This document shows positions 36,506 to 44,948 of a DNA stretch of 64,000 nt, one piece after another. The stretch spans positions 5,828,001 to 5,892,000 of the forward strand of contig NZ_JARUBE010000003.1 in the NCBI RefSeq assembly GCF_029626035.1, written 5' to 3'. The notes beneath the pieces were generated by a model. It saw only the letters and a program-made list of their open reading frames with translations, did not search any database and was not told the DNA's origin. The translations under genes were made by a program, and so were the position numbers. Within the stretch, counting starts at the first letter, position 1. Every line of letters begins with the position of its first letter. This stretch comes from Micromonospora sp. WMMD980. GTDB taxonomy: Bacteria > Actinomycetota > Actinomycetes > Mycobacteriales > Micromonosporaceae.

Positions 36506-36604
36506 GGTGATTTGTTTCGTTCGCGCCGAAAATTCCCGGCGGGACCGCGCCAAAAGGGGCGGCCCCGCCGACGGAGGCCATCCGGCGTACGGCAGGCTAG
36601 GAGC

Positions 36605-37180
36605 ATGGCTGACGGCTCCTGGTACGACGCCGATATCGATCACGTGATCATCTCTGAGGCGCAGATCCGCGAGAAGACGGCGGAGCTGGCCAAGCAGGTC
36701 TCGGCGGACTACGCGCACGTCGAGGACGGCCTCCTGCTCGTCTGCGTGCTCAAGGGCGCGGTCATGTTCATGGCCGACTTCGCCCGCGCGCTGGGCCGCC
36801 AGGGCCCGCCCGCCGAGTTGGAGTTCATGGCCGTCTCGTCGTACGGCCAGGGCACCACCTCCTCCGGCGTGGTGCGCATCCTCAAGGACCTGGACCGCGA
36901 CATCGCCGGCCGGCACGTGGTGGTCGTCGAGGACATCGTCGACTCCGGCCTGACCCTCTCCTGGCTGCTGCGCTACCTCGAGTCCCGCTCCGCGGCCAGC
37001 GTCGAGGTGGTTGCCCTGTTCCGCAAGCCGGACGCGGTCAAGGTGCAGGTTCCGGTGAAGTACGTCGGCTTCGACATCCCGACCGAGTTCGTCGTCGGCT
37101 ACGGCCTCGACTTCGGCGAGCGCTACCGCGAGCTGCCCTACGTCGGGGTGCTCAAGCCCGAGGTCTACGCGCGCGCCTGA
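36605..37180 (+). CDS. hpt: hypoxanthine phosphoribosyltransferase
   Basis: A 191-residue purine salvage enzyme that makes IMP/GMP from hypoxanthine/guanine and PRPP. The PRPP-binding motif is VVVVEDIVDSGLTL (about residues 105-118). Other conserved parts are VCVLKGAVMFMADF, SSYGQGTTSSG and the C-terminal VGYGLDFGERYRELPYVGVL. ATG 36605 is preceded by AGGAG. In many actinobacteria hpt lies directly after tilS and before ftsH. Confidence 0.95.
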   Translation: MADGSWYDADIDHVIISEAQIREKTAELAKQVSADYAHVEDGLLLVCVLKGAVMFMADFARALGRQGPPAELEFMAVSSYGQGTTSSGVVRILKDLDRDIAGRHVVVVEDIVDSGLTLSWLLRYLESRSAASVEVVALFRKPDAVKVQVPVKYVGFDIPTEFVVGYGLDFGERYRELPYVGVLKPEVYARA

Positions 37181-37558
37181 GCGCCGGCGGGCCGCTCGTC
37201 AGCGGACGTTCAGCGGGCTCTCAGTCTTTCGGTCTACGGTAGGGGCCGGTGACGTGGAGGCACCCTCCACGCCCGACCCCTCGAGCCGCAAGACCGTGCG
37301 GCATGGGCGGGTCGGGTGCGGAGCTCCCCGCCACGCCGGCTCGAACCCTGGTTCGCCGTACGCGTAAGTGCCGGGCTCGCAAGCTCACACCTCGCCCATA
37401 CGGTGTACCGTCGAATGACCGTGGTGCGGCAGTTCGCGCGCCCCGGGGGTCGGGCCGGCCCGCACGGCGGCTCCGGCCGCCGCCCGAGGCGGCGACACCA
37501 TTCAGACGGTCAGGACGTCGATCAGGAGGATGCGGGCGCCTCGGTGCCCGACGACAGC
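37181..37558 (+). other. hpt-ftsH intergenic region (378 bp) with structured leader and promoter motifs
   Basis: No convincing gene. In order it holds two TACGGT -10-like boxes (37235-37240 and 37399-37404), a hairpin of 8 bp (37253-37260 with 37264-37271, loop CAC), and a second stem CCCGACCC/GGGTCGGG (37272-37279 with 37309-37316) that encloses GCCGCA/TGCGGC (37285-37290 with 37297-37302). Then come an imperfect LexA-like box at 37342-37355 and ACGGT-GT-ACCGT at 37400-37411. A frame from ATG 37415 is continuous with ftsH and could extend that protein by 48 residues. Confidence 0.5.
37342..37355. promoter_or_regulatory. LexA-like (SOS) box upstream of ftsH
   Basis: CGAACCCTGGTTCG matches the symmetric CGAAC-N4-GTTCG core of actinobacterial LexA sites. 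The usual flanking T...A is present only on the left. It lies between the two candidate ftsH promoters. Confidence 0.35.
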
Positions 37559-39565
37559 ATGGAACGTACGCGTTTCTTCCGCCGACCGGTGGTCTGGATC
37601 ATCCTGGTCATCCTCGGCGCCGTTGTGCTCAGTCAACTGTTCACCGCTGGTCCCAGCTACCACCGGGTGGACACATCCGTTGCGCTCGACCAGCTCAATT
37701 CCGGTGGCATCGAGAAGGTCGTCTTCCAGGACAAGGAGCAGACGCTCCAGCTCGACCTGAAGGACAAGGCCAAGTTCGACGACACCACCACCGACAAGAT
37801 CGAGGCGCAGTTCCCGTACGAGGTCGGCGGCCAGGTCTGGAACCAGGTCCGCGAGGCCGAGGCGGCGGACCGGATCACCGGTGCGGTCGACACCAAGGTG
37901 TCGTCGGACAGCATCTGGGTCAGCCTGCTGGTCAACCTCCTTCCCATCGCGCTGCTCGTGCTCCTGCTGCTGTTCTTCATGTCGCAGATGCAGGGCGGCG
38001 GCTCGCGGGTGCTCAACTTCGGCAAGTCCAAGGCGAAGATGATCACCAAGGACACGCCGAAGACCACCTTCGCGGACGTGGCCGGGGCGGAGGAGGCCGT
38101 CGAGGAACTGCACGAGATCAAGGACTTCCTGCAGAACCCGGCGAAATACCAGGCCCTGGGCGCCAAGATCCCGAAGGGCGTGCTGCTCTTCGGCCCGCCC
38201 GGCACCGGTAAGACGCTGCTGGCGCGGGCCGTGGCCGGCGAGGCCGGGGTGCCGTTCTACTCCATCTCCGGCTCCGACTTCGTCGAGATGTTCGTCGGTG
38301 TCGGTGCCAGCCGGGTCCGTGACCTGTTCGAGCAGGCCAAGTCGAACGCCCCGGCGATCGTCTTCGTCGATGAGATCGACGCGGTCGGCCGGCACCGGGG
38401 CGCCGGCATGGGTGGCGGCCACGACGAGCGGGAGCAGACCCTCAACCAGCTCCTCGTCGAGATGGACGGCTTCGACACCAAGGGTGGCGTCATCCTGATC
38501 GCCGCCACCAACCGGCCGGACATCCTCGACCCGGCGCTGCTGCGTCCGGGCCGGTTCGACCGGCAGATCCCGGTCGACGCCCCCGACATGGAGGGCCGCA
38601 AGGCCATCCTGCGGGTGCACGCCAAGGGCAAGCCGTTCACGCCCGACGTCGACCTCGACGCGGTCGCCCGGCGTACCCCGGGCTTCTCCGGTGCCGACCT
38701 GGCCAACGTGATCAACGAGTCCGCGCTGCTCACCGCGCGTAAGGAGCAGCGGGCGATCACCAACGACTCGCTCGAAGAGTCGATCGACCGGGTGATCGCC
38801 GGCCCGCAGCGCCGCACCCGGGTGATGAGCGACCAGGAAAAGAAGATCACCGCCTACCACGAGGGCGGGCACGCGCTGGTCGCCTGGGCGCTGCCGCACG
38901 CCGCACCGGTGCACAAGGTGACGATCCTGTCCCGCGGCCGGTCGCTGGGGCACACGCTGGTCCTCCCCACCGAGGACAAGTACACCCAGACCCGGGCCGA
39001 GATGATCGACACCCTGGCGTACGCGCTGGGCGGCCGGGCGGCCGAGGAACTGGTGTTCCACGAGCCGACCACCGGCGCCGGCAACGACATCGAGAAGGCC
39101 ACCCAACTGGCCCGCGCGATGATCACCCAGTACGGCATGAGTTCCAAGCTCGGCGCGATCAAGTACGGCACCAGCGGCGACGAGCCGTTCCTCGGCCGCA
39201 ACATGGGTCACGAGCGGGACTACTCCGACTCGGTGGCCGCCGAGATCGACAGCGAGATGCGCGCGCTGATCGAGCTGGCCCACGACGAGGCCTGGGAGAT
39301 CCTGGTGGAATACCGGGACGTGCTGGACACCATGGTCCTGGAGCTGATGGAGAAGGAGACCCTCTCCACCGCCGACATGGCGCGGATCGCCGCCCGGGTG
39401 GTCAAGCGCCCGCCGATGGCCCCCTACCACGGCTTCGGCAAGCGCCAGCCCTCCACCGAGCCGCCGGTGCTCACCCCGGCCGAGAAGGACGCGCTGCAGA
39501 AGCAGGCGACGGCCGACGGCATCTCGGTCGGCGGATCCAGCAACAACTCGGACGGTACGCACTGA
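37559..39565 (+). CDS. ftsH: ATP-dependent zinc metalloprotease FtsH
   Basis: A 668-residue membrane-anchored AAA+ protease. Transmembrane helix 1 (about residues 10-30), an extracytoplasmic domain, transmembrane helix 2 (about 122-142), the AAA domain with GPPGTGKT (about 213), [11 protein letters not shown] and the second region of homology RPGRFDRQI, then the zinc site HEGGH (about 434) are all present. A hydrophilic Ser/Asn-rich C terminus closes it. ATG 37559 is the homology start but lacks a nearby Shine-Dalgarno. GTG 37544 (13 bases after AGGAGG) and ATG 37415 are in-frame alternatives. It precedes folE. Confidence 0.96.
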   Translation: MERTRFFRRPVVWIILVILGAVVLSQLFTAGPSYHRVDTSVALDQLNSGGIEKVVFQDKEQTLQLDLKDKAKFDDTTTDKIEAQFPYEVGGQVWNQVREAEAADRITGAVDTKVSSDSIWVSLLVNLLPIALLVLLLLFFMSQMQGGGSRVLNFGKSKAKMITKDTPKTTFADVAGAEEAVEELHEIKDFLQNPAKYQALGAKIPKGVLLFGPPGTGKTLLARAVAGEAGVPFYSISGSDFVEMFVGVGASRVRDLFEQAKSNAPAIVFVDEIDAVGRHRGAGMGGGHDEREQTLNQLLVEMDGFDTKGGVILIAATNRPDILDPALLRPGRFDRQIPVDAPDMEGRKAILRVHAKGKPFTPDVDLDAVARRTPGFSGADLANVINESALLTARKEQRAITNDSLEESIDRVIAGPQRRTRVMSDQEKKITAYHEGGHALVAWALPHAAPVHKVTILSRGRSLGHTLVLPTEDKYTQTRAEMIDTLAYALGGRAAEELVFHEPTTGAGNDIEKATQLARAMITQYGMSSKLGAIKYGTSGDEPFLGRNMGHERDYSDSVAAEIDSEMRALIELAHDEAWEILVEYRDVLDTMVLELMEKETLSTADMARIAARVVKRPPMAPYHGFGKRQPSTEPPVLTPAEKDALQKQATADGISVGGSSNNSDGTH

Positions 39566-39576
39566 GCAGCGACCCG

Positions 39577-39608
39577 ACGGCCGGCTCCCCCCACCGGGAG
39601 CCGGCCGT
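39577..39608. terminator. 13-bp hairpin after ftsH / within possible folE leader
   Basis: ACGGCCGGCTCCC pairs perfectly with GGGAGCCGGCCGT around a CCCACC loop and is followed by TTT. It looks like an intrinsic terminator 12 bp after the ftsH stop. If folE really starts at the CTG overlapping that stop, the hairpin lies within its coding sequence. Confidence 0.6.
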
Positions 39609-39648
39609 TTCCGCGACCGAGCCCGACGGGGACGACGCCCTCGACTAC

Positions 39649-40266
39649 GTGGCCGCGCGCCTGATCAGCGGCAAGCTGACCGGTGGCCCGGTCGAGGAGA
39701 GCGTCGACCTCGGCCGGATCGAGAAGGCCGTCCGGGAGATCCTCATCGCGGTCGGCGAGGACCCCGACCGCGACGGCCTCCAGCAGACCCCGGCCCGGGT
39801 CGCTCGCGCGTACGCCGAACTCTTCGCCGGCCTGCGCGTCGATCCGACGCAGGTGCTCCGCACCACCTTCGAGGCCAACCACGAGGAGTTGGTGCTCGTC
39901 CGGGACATCGACGTGATGAGCCTCTGTGAGCACCACCTGCTGCCGTTCCGGGGCAGCGCGCACATCGGCTACATCCCCGGCCCGGACGGCCGGATCACCG
40001 GCCTGTCCAAGCTGGCCCGGCTGGTCGAGGTGTTCGCCCGCCGGCCGCAGGTGCAGGAGCGGCTCACCTCGCAGATCGCCGACCTGCTGATGTCCAGCCT
40101 CGCCCCGCGCGGCGTCATCGTGGTGCTCGAGTGCGAGCACATGTGCATGGCCATGCGGGGCATCCAGAAGTCCGGCGCCAAGACCATCACCTCCGCGGTC
40201 CGCGGTGGCCTGCAGAACGACGCCAAGTCGCGCGCCGAGGCGATGGCCCTGATCATGCACCGCTGA
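39649..40266 (+). CDS. folE: GTP cyclohydrolase I
   Basis: A 205-residue (from GTG 39649) enzyme that converts GTP to dihydroneopterin triphosphate, the first step of folate synthesis. Hallmarks are [20 protein letters not shown], the zinc ligands in [10 protein letters not shown] and [40 protein letters not shown], and [12 protein letters not shown]. The frame is open upstream to a CTG at 39562 that overlaps the ftsH stop. Relatives may start there, so the N terminus is uncertain by 29 residues. Its pathway partners folP-folB-folK lie 12.8 kb away, beyond a minus-strand block. Confidence 0.95.
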   Translation: MAARLISGKLTGGPVEESVDLGRIEKAVREILIAVGEDPDRDGLQQTPARVARAYAELFAGLRVDPTQVLRTTFEANHEELVLVRDIDVMSLCEHHLLPFRGSAHIGYIPGPDGRITGLSKLARLVEVFARRPQVQERLTSQIADLLMSSLAPRGVIVVLECEHMCMAMRGIQKSGAKTITSAVRGGLQNDAKSRAEAMALIMHR

Positions 40267-40279
40267 CCCGACGGCTCCC

Positions 40280-40316
40280 ACGGCCGCGCGCTCCCCACCG
40301 GCGGAGGCGCGGCCGT
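40280..40316. terminator. convergent terminator after folE
   Basis: ACGGCCGCGC (40280-40289) pairs with GCGCGGCCGT (40307-40316), with further GCTCC/GGAG pairing inside, between the folE stop and the stop of the minus-strand membrane protein. Confidence 0.65.
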
Positions 40317-40332
40317 CGCCGTCTCCGGACGG

Positions 40333-41034
40333 TCAGCCCGGCAGCACGGCCAGCAGCAGACCGGCGGCCGTGAGCACCGCCGGGACCAGGCACACCAGGG
40401 CGCCGAACCGGGGCGTCCGGTCCACCCGGTCGGTCGGGCGCGGGCGGAAGACCCGCCCCACCACGAGCCAGCCCAGCATGAACGCGACAGCCGGCAGCGG
40501 CAGCCCCACCAGCAGCGCCAGCACGGTCACCGGGCCCGGGCCGGCGACCGCGTAGAGGAGAAGTTGCAGCAGCGGCACCACGAGCGCCACCGGCCCGTAC
40601 ACCAGCAGGTTGCGTGGCCGGGACGGCCAGCGGGCCAGCCGGGGCAGGCCGCGCGCGGACAGCGTGTCGTCCGCCGCGTCGGCCCAGCCACGGGCCGCGC
40701 GCAGCGCCGCCAGCACGGCGGACGGCCCACCCGCCATCGACCGGGCCGCCTCGGTCACCTCCGGCGGCGTCGGGACCAGGGAGATCGCCGGCACCCCCAG
40801 ATCGCGTAGCCGCGACTGCTGGGACGCCAACCGCTCGCGTACCCCGGTCAGCTCCTCACGGGCCGCCGCCACCGACCGGGCCTGCTCCCCGGCGGCGGTC
40901 GCCGCGGACCGGCGTACGCCGTCGAGCTGCCGCGCGGCCGCGACATATTCCGCCCAGGCCGACTCGGCGGGGTCCACCGCCACCGTCGGGTCGCCGACCC
41001 GCGGCCCCGGCACTGCCGTACCCGTCTCGCTCAC
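40333..41034 (-). CDS. hypothetical membrane protein coupled to the FtsK-like gene
   Basis: A 233-residue protein. The first ~100 residues look helical and charged, with heptad-like spacing (AARQLDGVRRSAATAAGEQARSV and following; likely coiled coil). Three or four hydrophobic helices follow in the second half (VYGPVALVVPLLQLLLY, VTVLALLVGLPLPAVAFML, LVCLVPAVLTAAGLLL). Its GTG overlaps the stop of the FtsK-like gene (GTGA), so the two are produced together and probably act together at the membrane. I recognise no family. Confidence 0.7.
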   Translation of the reverse strand: MSETGTAVPGPRVGDPTVAVDPAESAWAEYVAAARQLDGVRRSAATAAGEQARSVAAAREELTGVRERLASQQSRLRDLGVPAISLVPTPPEVTEAARSMAGGPSAVLAALRAARGWADAADDTLSARGLPRLARWPSRPRNLLVYGPVALVVPLLQLLLYAVAGPGPVTVLALLVGLPLPAVAFMLGWLVVGRVFRPRPTDRVDRTPRFGALVCLVPAVLTAAGLLLAVLPG

Positions 41035-43580
41035 CGGCTCGCCCCCTCGGCGCCGAACGGCACGAAGACCGTGCCCTGCTCCTCCGGGCCGTCCCACAGC
41101 ACCGCGCGACCGGGGCGGGGCTGCCACCACACCGGACGGTCGAAGAGCCGCTCCAGCCGGCCCGCCGGCACGTCGGTGACCGCCACCGCGGTGAGCTTGT
41201 CCACCTCGCCCTCCGGGCCGAGCAGCCCGGCCAGCGGTGCCGGGCTCCGCCACCAGCCGAGCAGGTGCCGGCCGGCCGGCGGCCCCTCCAGCAGCAGCGA
41301 CCGCAGCAGCTCCGGCGGCAGCTCGGTGGCATCCGGCACGTCCGCGCCGAACACCACCAGGTAACCCGGCTCACCCGACTCGACGGCCGCCCGCAACCCG
41401 GCCGCGTCGACCGTCTCCACCCGGTGCCGCCCGGCCAACTCGGCGGCGAGCGCACCGGCCGGCTCGGCCGACCCGTTCGCCAGCGGCGCGAGCACGAACC
41501 GCCCCGGCTCCGGCTGCGCCGCCGCCGCGCTGCGCACCGCGGTGACCAGCAGCCGTTCCGCTTCCTCGTTCCGGCCCAGCACGGCCAGGTTCCGCCCGGC
41601 GGCCGGGCCGAGCGGCACCGCCACCGTGCTGCGCCGGACGTCCACCGCACGGCCCAGCAGCGCGGCCGGCGCGTGGACCCGACCGGCCAACGCGGCCCGG
41701 TGCCGCGGATCGTTGGCGAGCAGCGGGCGGGCGTAACCGGCGAACACCACCGGCGGGACGGACCCCTCCGGCCGCGCCGACCAGAGCCGCCGCCGCAGCT
41801 CGGTGAGCACCTCCGGATCCCCGTACGGGTCCGGGAAACGGATCATCCGCTCGTGACCCCGGGTCGCGCCGCGCGGACCGCCCAGCCCACCGGCCGTGTT
41901 GACCACCGCGCTGCCCACCGGCAGGCCGGCCGCCGAGTCGTTCGCCGGCTCCAGCACCGCCGCGCCGCCGGGCAGCGCCACCCGCACCGGGAACTGCCCG
42001 AGCAGCGGATCGCGTGGGCCACCGATGCCCAGGTCGCCCTCGCCGGCCAGGACCAGATGGATCCCGTACGAGCGGGCGGCCCGGGCCAACGCGTCCAGCC
42101 GGGCCAGCAGGTCGCCGGCGAGCCGGTCCCGCTCGCGCAGCAGCAGCGGGAAGTTGTCGATCACGCAGACGATCCGGGGCAGTGACTGGTGCTGGCGCAA
42201 CTCGGCGTAGCGCTGCCCGCCGGCCCGCCGGGACGCCTCCTCTCGGCGGCGCAACTCCGCCTCCAGCTCGCCGAACAGGTCCGCGACGTACTCCCGGTCG
42301 GCGGCCATCCCGGCGGCCCGGACCTGCGGCACCCAGGACCGGTCCCGCTCGGTCTGCAGGAACTCCACGAAGGACTCGCCGTCGCCCAGATCGGCCAGGT
42401 AGAGCGCCAGCTCGTCCGGACCGTACCGGGCGGCCAGCCCGAACAACGCGTCGGTGAGGAACGCCGACCGGCCGGCCTGCGACCGGCCGCTCACCAGCCA
42501 GTGCGGGGTCAGCTCGGTGAAGCCGAGACTCACCGGCCGCCCGGCCGCGTCACCCACGGTGGTGCTGAGCCCGTCGACCGAGCCGGCCGTCCACACCCCC
42601 TCCGACGGCAGCAGGTCGGCCAGGGCCAGCCGGGAACCGTCCTCGACCTGCCGGGCCAGCCGCCGGCACACCTCGGTCACCAACTCGGCCGGCGGGTCGT
42701 CGTCCACGAACACGGGCGAGTTCAATCCGCCCGGCGGCTCGGCGCCCGGACTGCTGAACCCGGCCCCGGGCGGATCCCCGACGAGCGCGTAGGCGGTGCG
42801 TACCGCGAGCGGGGTGGCCCGGGGCAGCGGATCGCCGGTCGGCCAGCCGGCGACGACCAGGTGCAGGCCGGCGCGCGGCCCCCGGTCGGCCAGGTCGGCG
42901 AGCCGCCCCCGGTCGGTCGAGGTCGCCCCGGCCGGGAGGGACGCCACCACGAGCAGCAGCGTGCGATCGTGGCCGCGCTGCCGGGCGGTCCCGGCGGCCA
43001 CCCACTGCTCCGCCTCGGCCAGCACCGCATGCCACCCGGCCAGGTCGGTGGCGGGCGGCGGCAGCAGGCCCGCGTCGGCGAGCGCCGCGAAGCCGGCGAA
43101 CGTGTCACCCTGGCCCCCGTCGACCGCCCGAGCCAGCAGCGCGCCCGCCGGCGTCGCCGCGAACAGGCGCAGCAGCAGCGCCCGGAGCAGGCCGGCCAGC
43201 CGCGGATCCGTGGCGTCGACGTCGACGCTCAGGTGGCCGCTGCCGAACAGCGGCACCAGCGCGGGGAACCGGGCGTCGTCCAAGGGTGCGGCGACGCCGA
43301 CCCGGACCCGCGCCGGCGGGCCGTCGCCGGGCGGCGTGGCGGCCGTCAACGCCTCCAGCGGCGCGCCGGCCCAACCGGGGGCCACCCGCTCGGCCGCCGC
43401 CCGCAGGCGCTCGGCCAACTCGTACTGCCGGTGGTGGTCCGCGGGCGCGGGCCGGATCTCGTCGAGAATGCCGGCCGCCGCGGTCGCCGCGGCCTCGGCC
43501 CGCCGGTGCAGCGCGGCGGCCCGGCCGGCGCGTGCCTTCGGAGTCGCCACCGCGTCCACCTCTCTTCCCGAGGCCGACAT
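41031..43580 (-). CDS. FtsK/SpoIIIE-like protein with degenerate nucleotide-binding motifs
   Basis: An 849-residue protein. The N-terminal ~60 residues are helical and the rest has the alternating strand/helix pattern of FtsK/EccC domains, including HWLVSGRSQAGRSAFLTDALFGLA. There the P-loop reads GRSQAGRS (about residue 367), with Arg in place of the catalytic Lys, and the Walker B strand ends VIDN rather than DE. A second FtsK-like repeat (about 690) reads NLAVLGRNEEAERLL, with no P-loop. So ATP hydrolysis is doubtful. ATG 43580 has GGGGGGAAG upstream. It could be a regulatory or scaffold partner of a secretion ATPase. Confidence 0.75.
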   Translation of the reverse strand: MSASGREVDAVATPKARAGRAAALHRRAEAAATAAAGILDEIRPAPADHHRQYELAERLRAAAERVAPGWAGAPLEALTAATPPGDGPPARVRVGVAAPLDDARFPALVPLFGSGHLSVDVDATDPRLAGLLRALLLRLFAATPAGALLARAVDGGQGDTFAGFAALADAGLLPPPATDLAGWHAVLAEAEQWVAAGTARQRGHDRTLLLVVASLPAGATSTDRGRLADLADRGPRAGLHLVVAGWPTGDPLPRATPLAVRTAYALVGDPPGAGFSSPGAEPPGGLNSPVFVDDDPPAELVTEVCRRLARQVEDGSRLALADLLPSEGVWTAGSVDGLSTTVGDAAGRPVSLGFTELTPHWLVSGRSQAGRSAFLTDALFGLAARYGPDELALYLADLGDGESFVEFLQTERDRSWVPQVRAAGMAADREYVADLFGELEAELRRREEASRRAGGQRYAELRQHQSLPRIVCVIDNFPLLLRERDRLAGDLLARLDALARAARSYGIHLVLAGEGDLGIGGPRDPLLGQFPVRVALPGGAAVLEPANDSAAGLPVGSAVVNTAGGLGGPRGATRGHERMIRFPDPYGDPEVLTELRRRLWSARPEGSVPPVVFAGYARPLLANDPRHRAALAGRVHAPAALLGRAVDVRRSTVAVPLGPAAGRNLAVLGRNEEAERLLVTAVRSAAAAQPEPGRFVLAPLANGSAEPAGALAAELAGRHRVETVDAAGLRAAVESGEPGYLVVFGADVPDATELPPELLRSLLLEGPPAGRHLLGWWRSPAPLAGLLGPEGEVDKLTAVAVTDVPAGRLERLFDRPVWWQPRPGRAVLWDGPEEQGTVFVPFGAEGASR

Positions 43581-43773
43581 CTTCCCCCCGAGCTGTGACG
43601 GTAACCCAGCCGGCAGCCGTCCATGGGGACGTCGGTCGGCGCGGTGATCTGCCCGGCGGTGAGCAGCCTCACCCGACCGCCGGCCGGCGACCGCCCGGCG
43701 GTTCGCCACGATCCGCCAGTTCTGAGGCATTGGGTACGCGGCGCGCAGCCGATAGCCTCAGGAGGTGGAATCA

Positions 43774-44331
43774 GTGCAGCCCCCCGCCGGTTCCCAGGTC
43801 TCCCGCGTACCGGCGCAGCGGACCCCACCGGAGCAGTTGGCGCCCCCCGCGCCCGCTCCGGCTCCGGTGCGGCCGAAGCGTCCGCTGCGCACCCTGCTCG
43901 CGATCGTCGCCGGGGTGTTGGCGTTGCTCTGCACGGGCGGCGCAGTGGCCGGGTTCGTCCTGTACGACCGAGCGACGGCACCGGACCGCAGCGCCCCGGA
44001 CGTGGTGGTGGACAACTATCTCCGGGCATTCTTTGTGGATCGCAACGACACCAAGGCGGATGAGTACACCTGTGGTGGGCGGGCAGACGTGGACGGCCTG
44101 CGGGTGCTCCGGGACGACCTCGTCGCCAGGGAACAGCGGTTCGACGCGACGATCGCGGTGAGTTGGGGCCCGCTGACCGCCCAGGAGTCCGCCGATGTGG
44201 CGGTGGTCAACGTGGAGCTCATCATCTCCGCCTTCGTCGACGGCGTCTCGCAGGCCGACCGGCAGGGCTGGCGAATCGAGACGAAGCGCGAGGACGGCTG
44301 GGGTGTGTGCGCGGCTCAGCGTGCCGGCTGA
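43774..44331 (+). CDS. hypothetical single-pass membrane protein
   Basis: A 185-residue protein with a Pro-rich cytosolic N terminus (PPEQLAPPAPAPAPVRP), one transmembrane helix (about residues 42-64, LLAIVAGVLALLCTGGAVAG) and an extracytoplasmic domain of ~115 residues with paired cysteines (EYTCGGRAD and GWGVCAAQ). The domain resembles the NTF2-like fold of small actinobacterial lipoproteins that start DVVVDNYLRAFFVDRN. GTG 43774 is chosen because AGGAGG lies eight bases upstream. It is the only plus-strand gene in the 40-53 kb block and is convergent with the next gene. Confidence 0.75.
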   Translation: MQPPAGSQVSRVPAQRTPPEQLAPPAPAPAPVRPKRPLRTLLAIVAGVLALLCTGGAVAGFVLYDRATAPDRSAPDVVVDNYLRAFFVDRNDTKADEYTCGGRADVDGLRVLRDDLVAREQRFDATIAVSWGPLTAQESADVAVVNVELIISAFVDGVSQADRQGWRIETKREDGWGVCAAQRAG

Positions 44332-44338
44332 AGCCTGC

Positions 44339-44938
44339 CTATTCCAGCCAGAGCAGGTGGACCGGCACCTCCAGCGTGGTGGGTGCCTGGCCGCGCCAGG
44401 CCCAGCGGTACCACTCCAGTTCAGGTGCAACCCGGACGCAGATGTCACCGTCGGCGCCGGAGTAGGTCTCGGTGACCGCGCGTAGGTCGCGTCGCTCCGC
44501 GCCGCCGTCCATGTGCACCACCCGCCGCCCGGTCACCGCGTCGGCCTCGAACACCGGCGTGGGCGGCCGGCGGCTCGGCGCGTCGAGCGAGACCAGCCGG
44601 ATGCCCGATCCGGCGAGCGCCCGGGGCGGCCGTCGTTCGCCGACCGTCTCGACCCAGACGCGTTCCACCGGCACCAGCGGCGCGAACACCTCCACCTGCT
44701 CGGACTCGGCCCGGTACCACTCGTGTTCCGGAATCACCGGCACGTAGGTGCGGCTGCCCTGCACCACCCGCTCGTCGGCTCGCAGGTCGCTCCGCCAGCC
44801 CAGACCGGGCAGGCCGACCAACACGCGGCGACCGCGTAACTCGGCGCCGCCGACCGCGGGCACGACGTCGACCGGTCGGGGCGGCAGCGGGGCCCAGTCG
44901 GGCCGGTCCGCGAAGGGATCGGGGAGCGGGTCGCTCAT
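44339..44938 (-). CDS. hypothetical protein
   Basis: A 199-residue soluble-looking protein with no signal or membrane segment. It is rich in Val, Arg, Pro and Trp, with strand-forming repeats of the type VWVETVGERRPPRAL and EWYRAESEQVEVF; EWYR occurs twice (near residues 72 and 175), which hints at internal duplication. I do not recognise a family. It lies 10 bp downstream of the M23 hydrolase gene and is probably the last gene of the secretion-like operon. Confidence 0.65.
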   Translation of the reverse strand: MSDPLPDPFADRPDWAPLPPRPVDVVPAVGGAELRGRRVLVGLPGLGWRSDLRADERVVQGSRTYVPVIPEHEWYRAESEQVEVFAPLVPVERVWVETVGERRPPRALAGSGIRLVSLDAPSRRPPTPVFEADAVTGRRVVHMDGGAERRDLRAVTETYSGADGDICVRVAPELEWYRWAWRGQAPTTLEVPVHLLWLE

Positions 44939-44948
44939 CGGCGGGACC

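Noticed and set aside
37330..37400. Possible tRNA because of a T-arm-like GGTTCG palindrome
   Set aside because: No acceptor stem, D-arm or anticodon arm can be drawn around it; a LexA-like site explains the symmetry better.
37530..37760. ATG directly after AGGAGG upstream of ftsH
   Set aside because: Out of frame with ftsH and overlapping its start; translation is Ser/Arg-rich and not protein-like. It could at most be an upstream ORF.
37502..39562. 686-codon minus-strand frame opposite ftsH
   Set aside because: Shadow of ftsH, which is complete and highly conserved.
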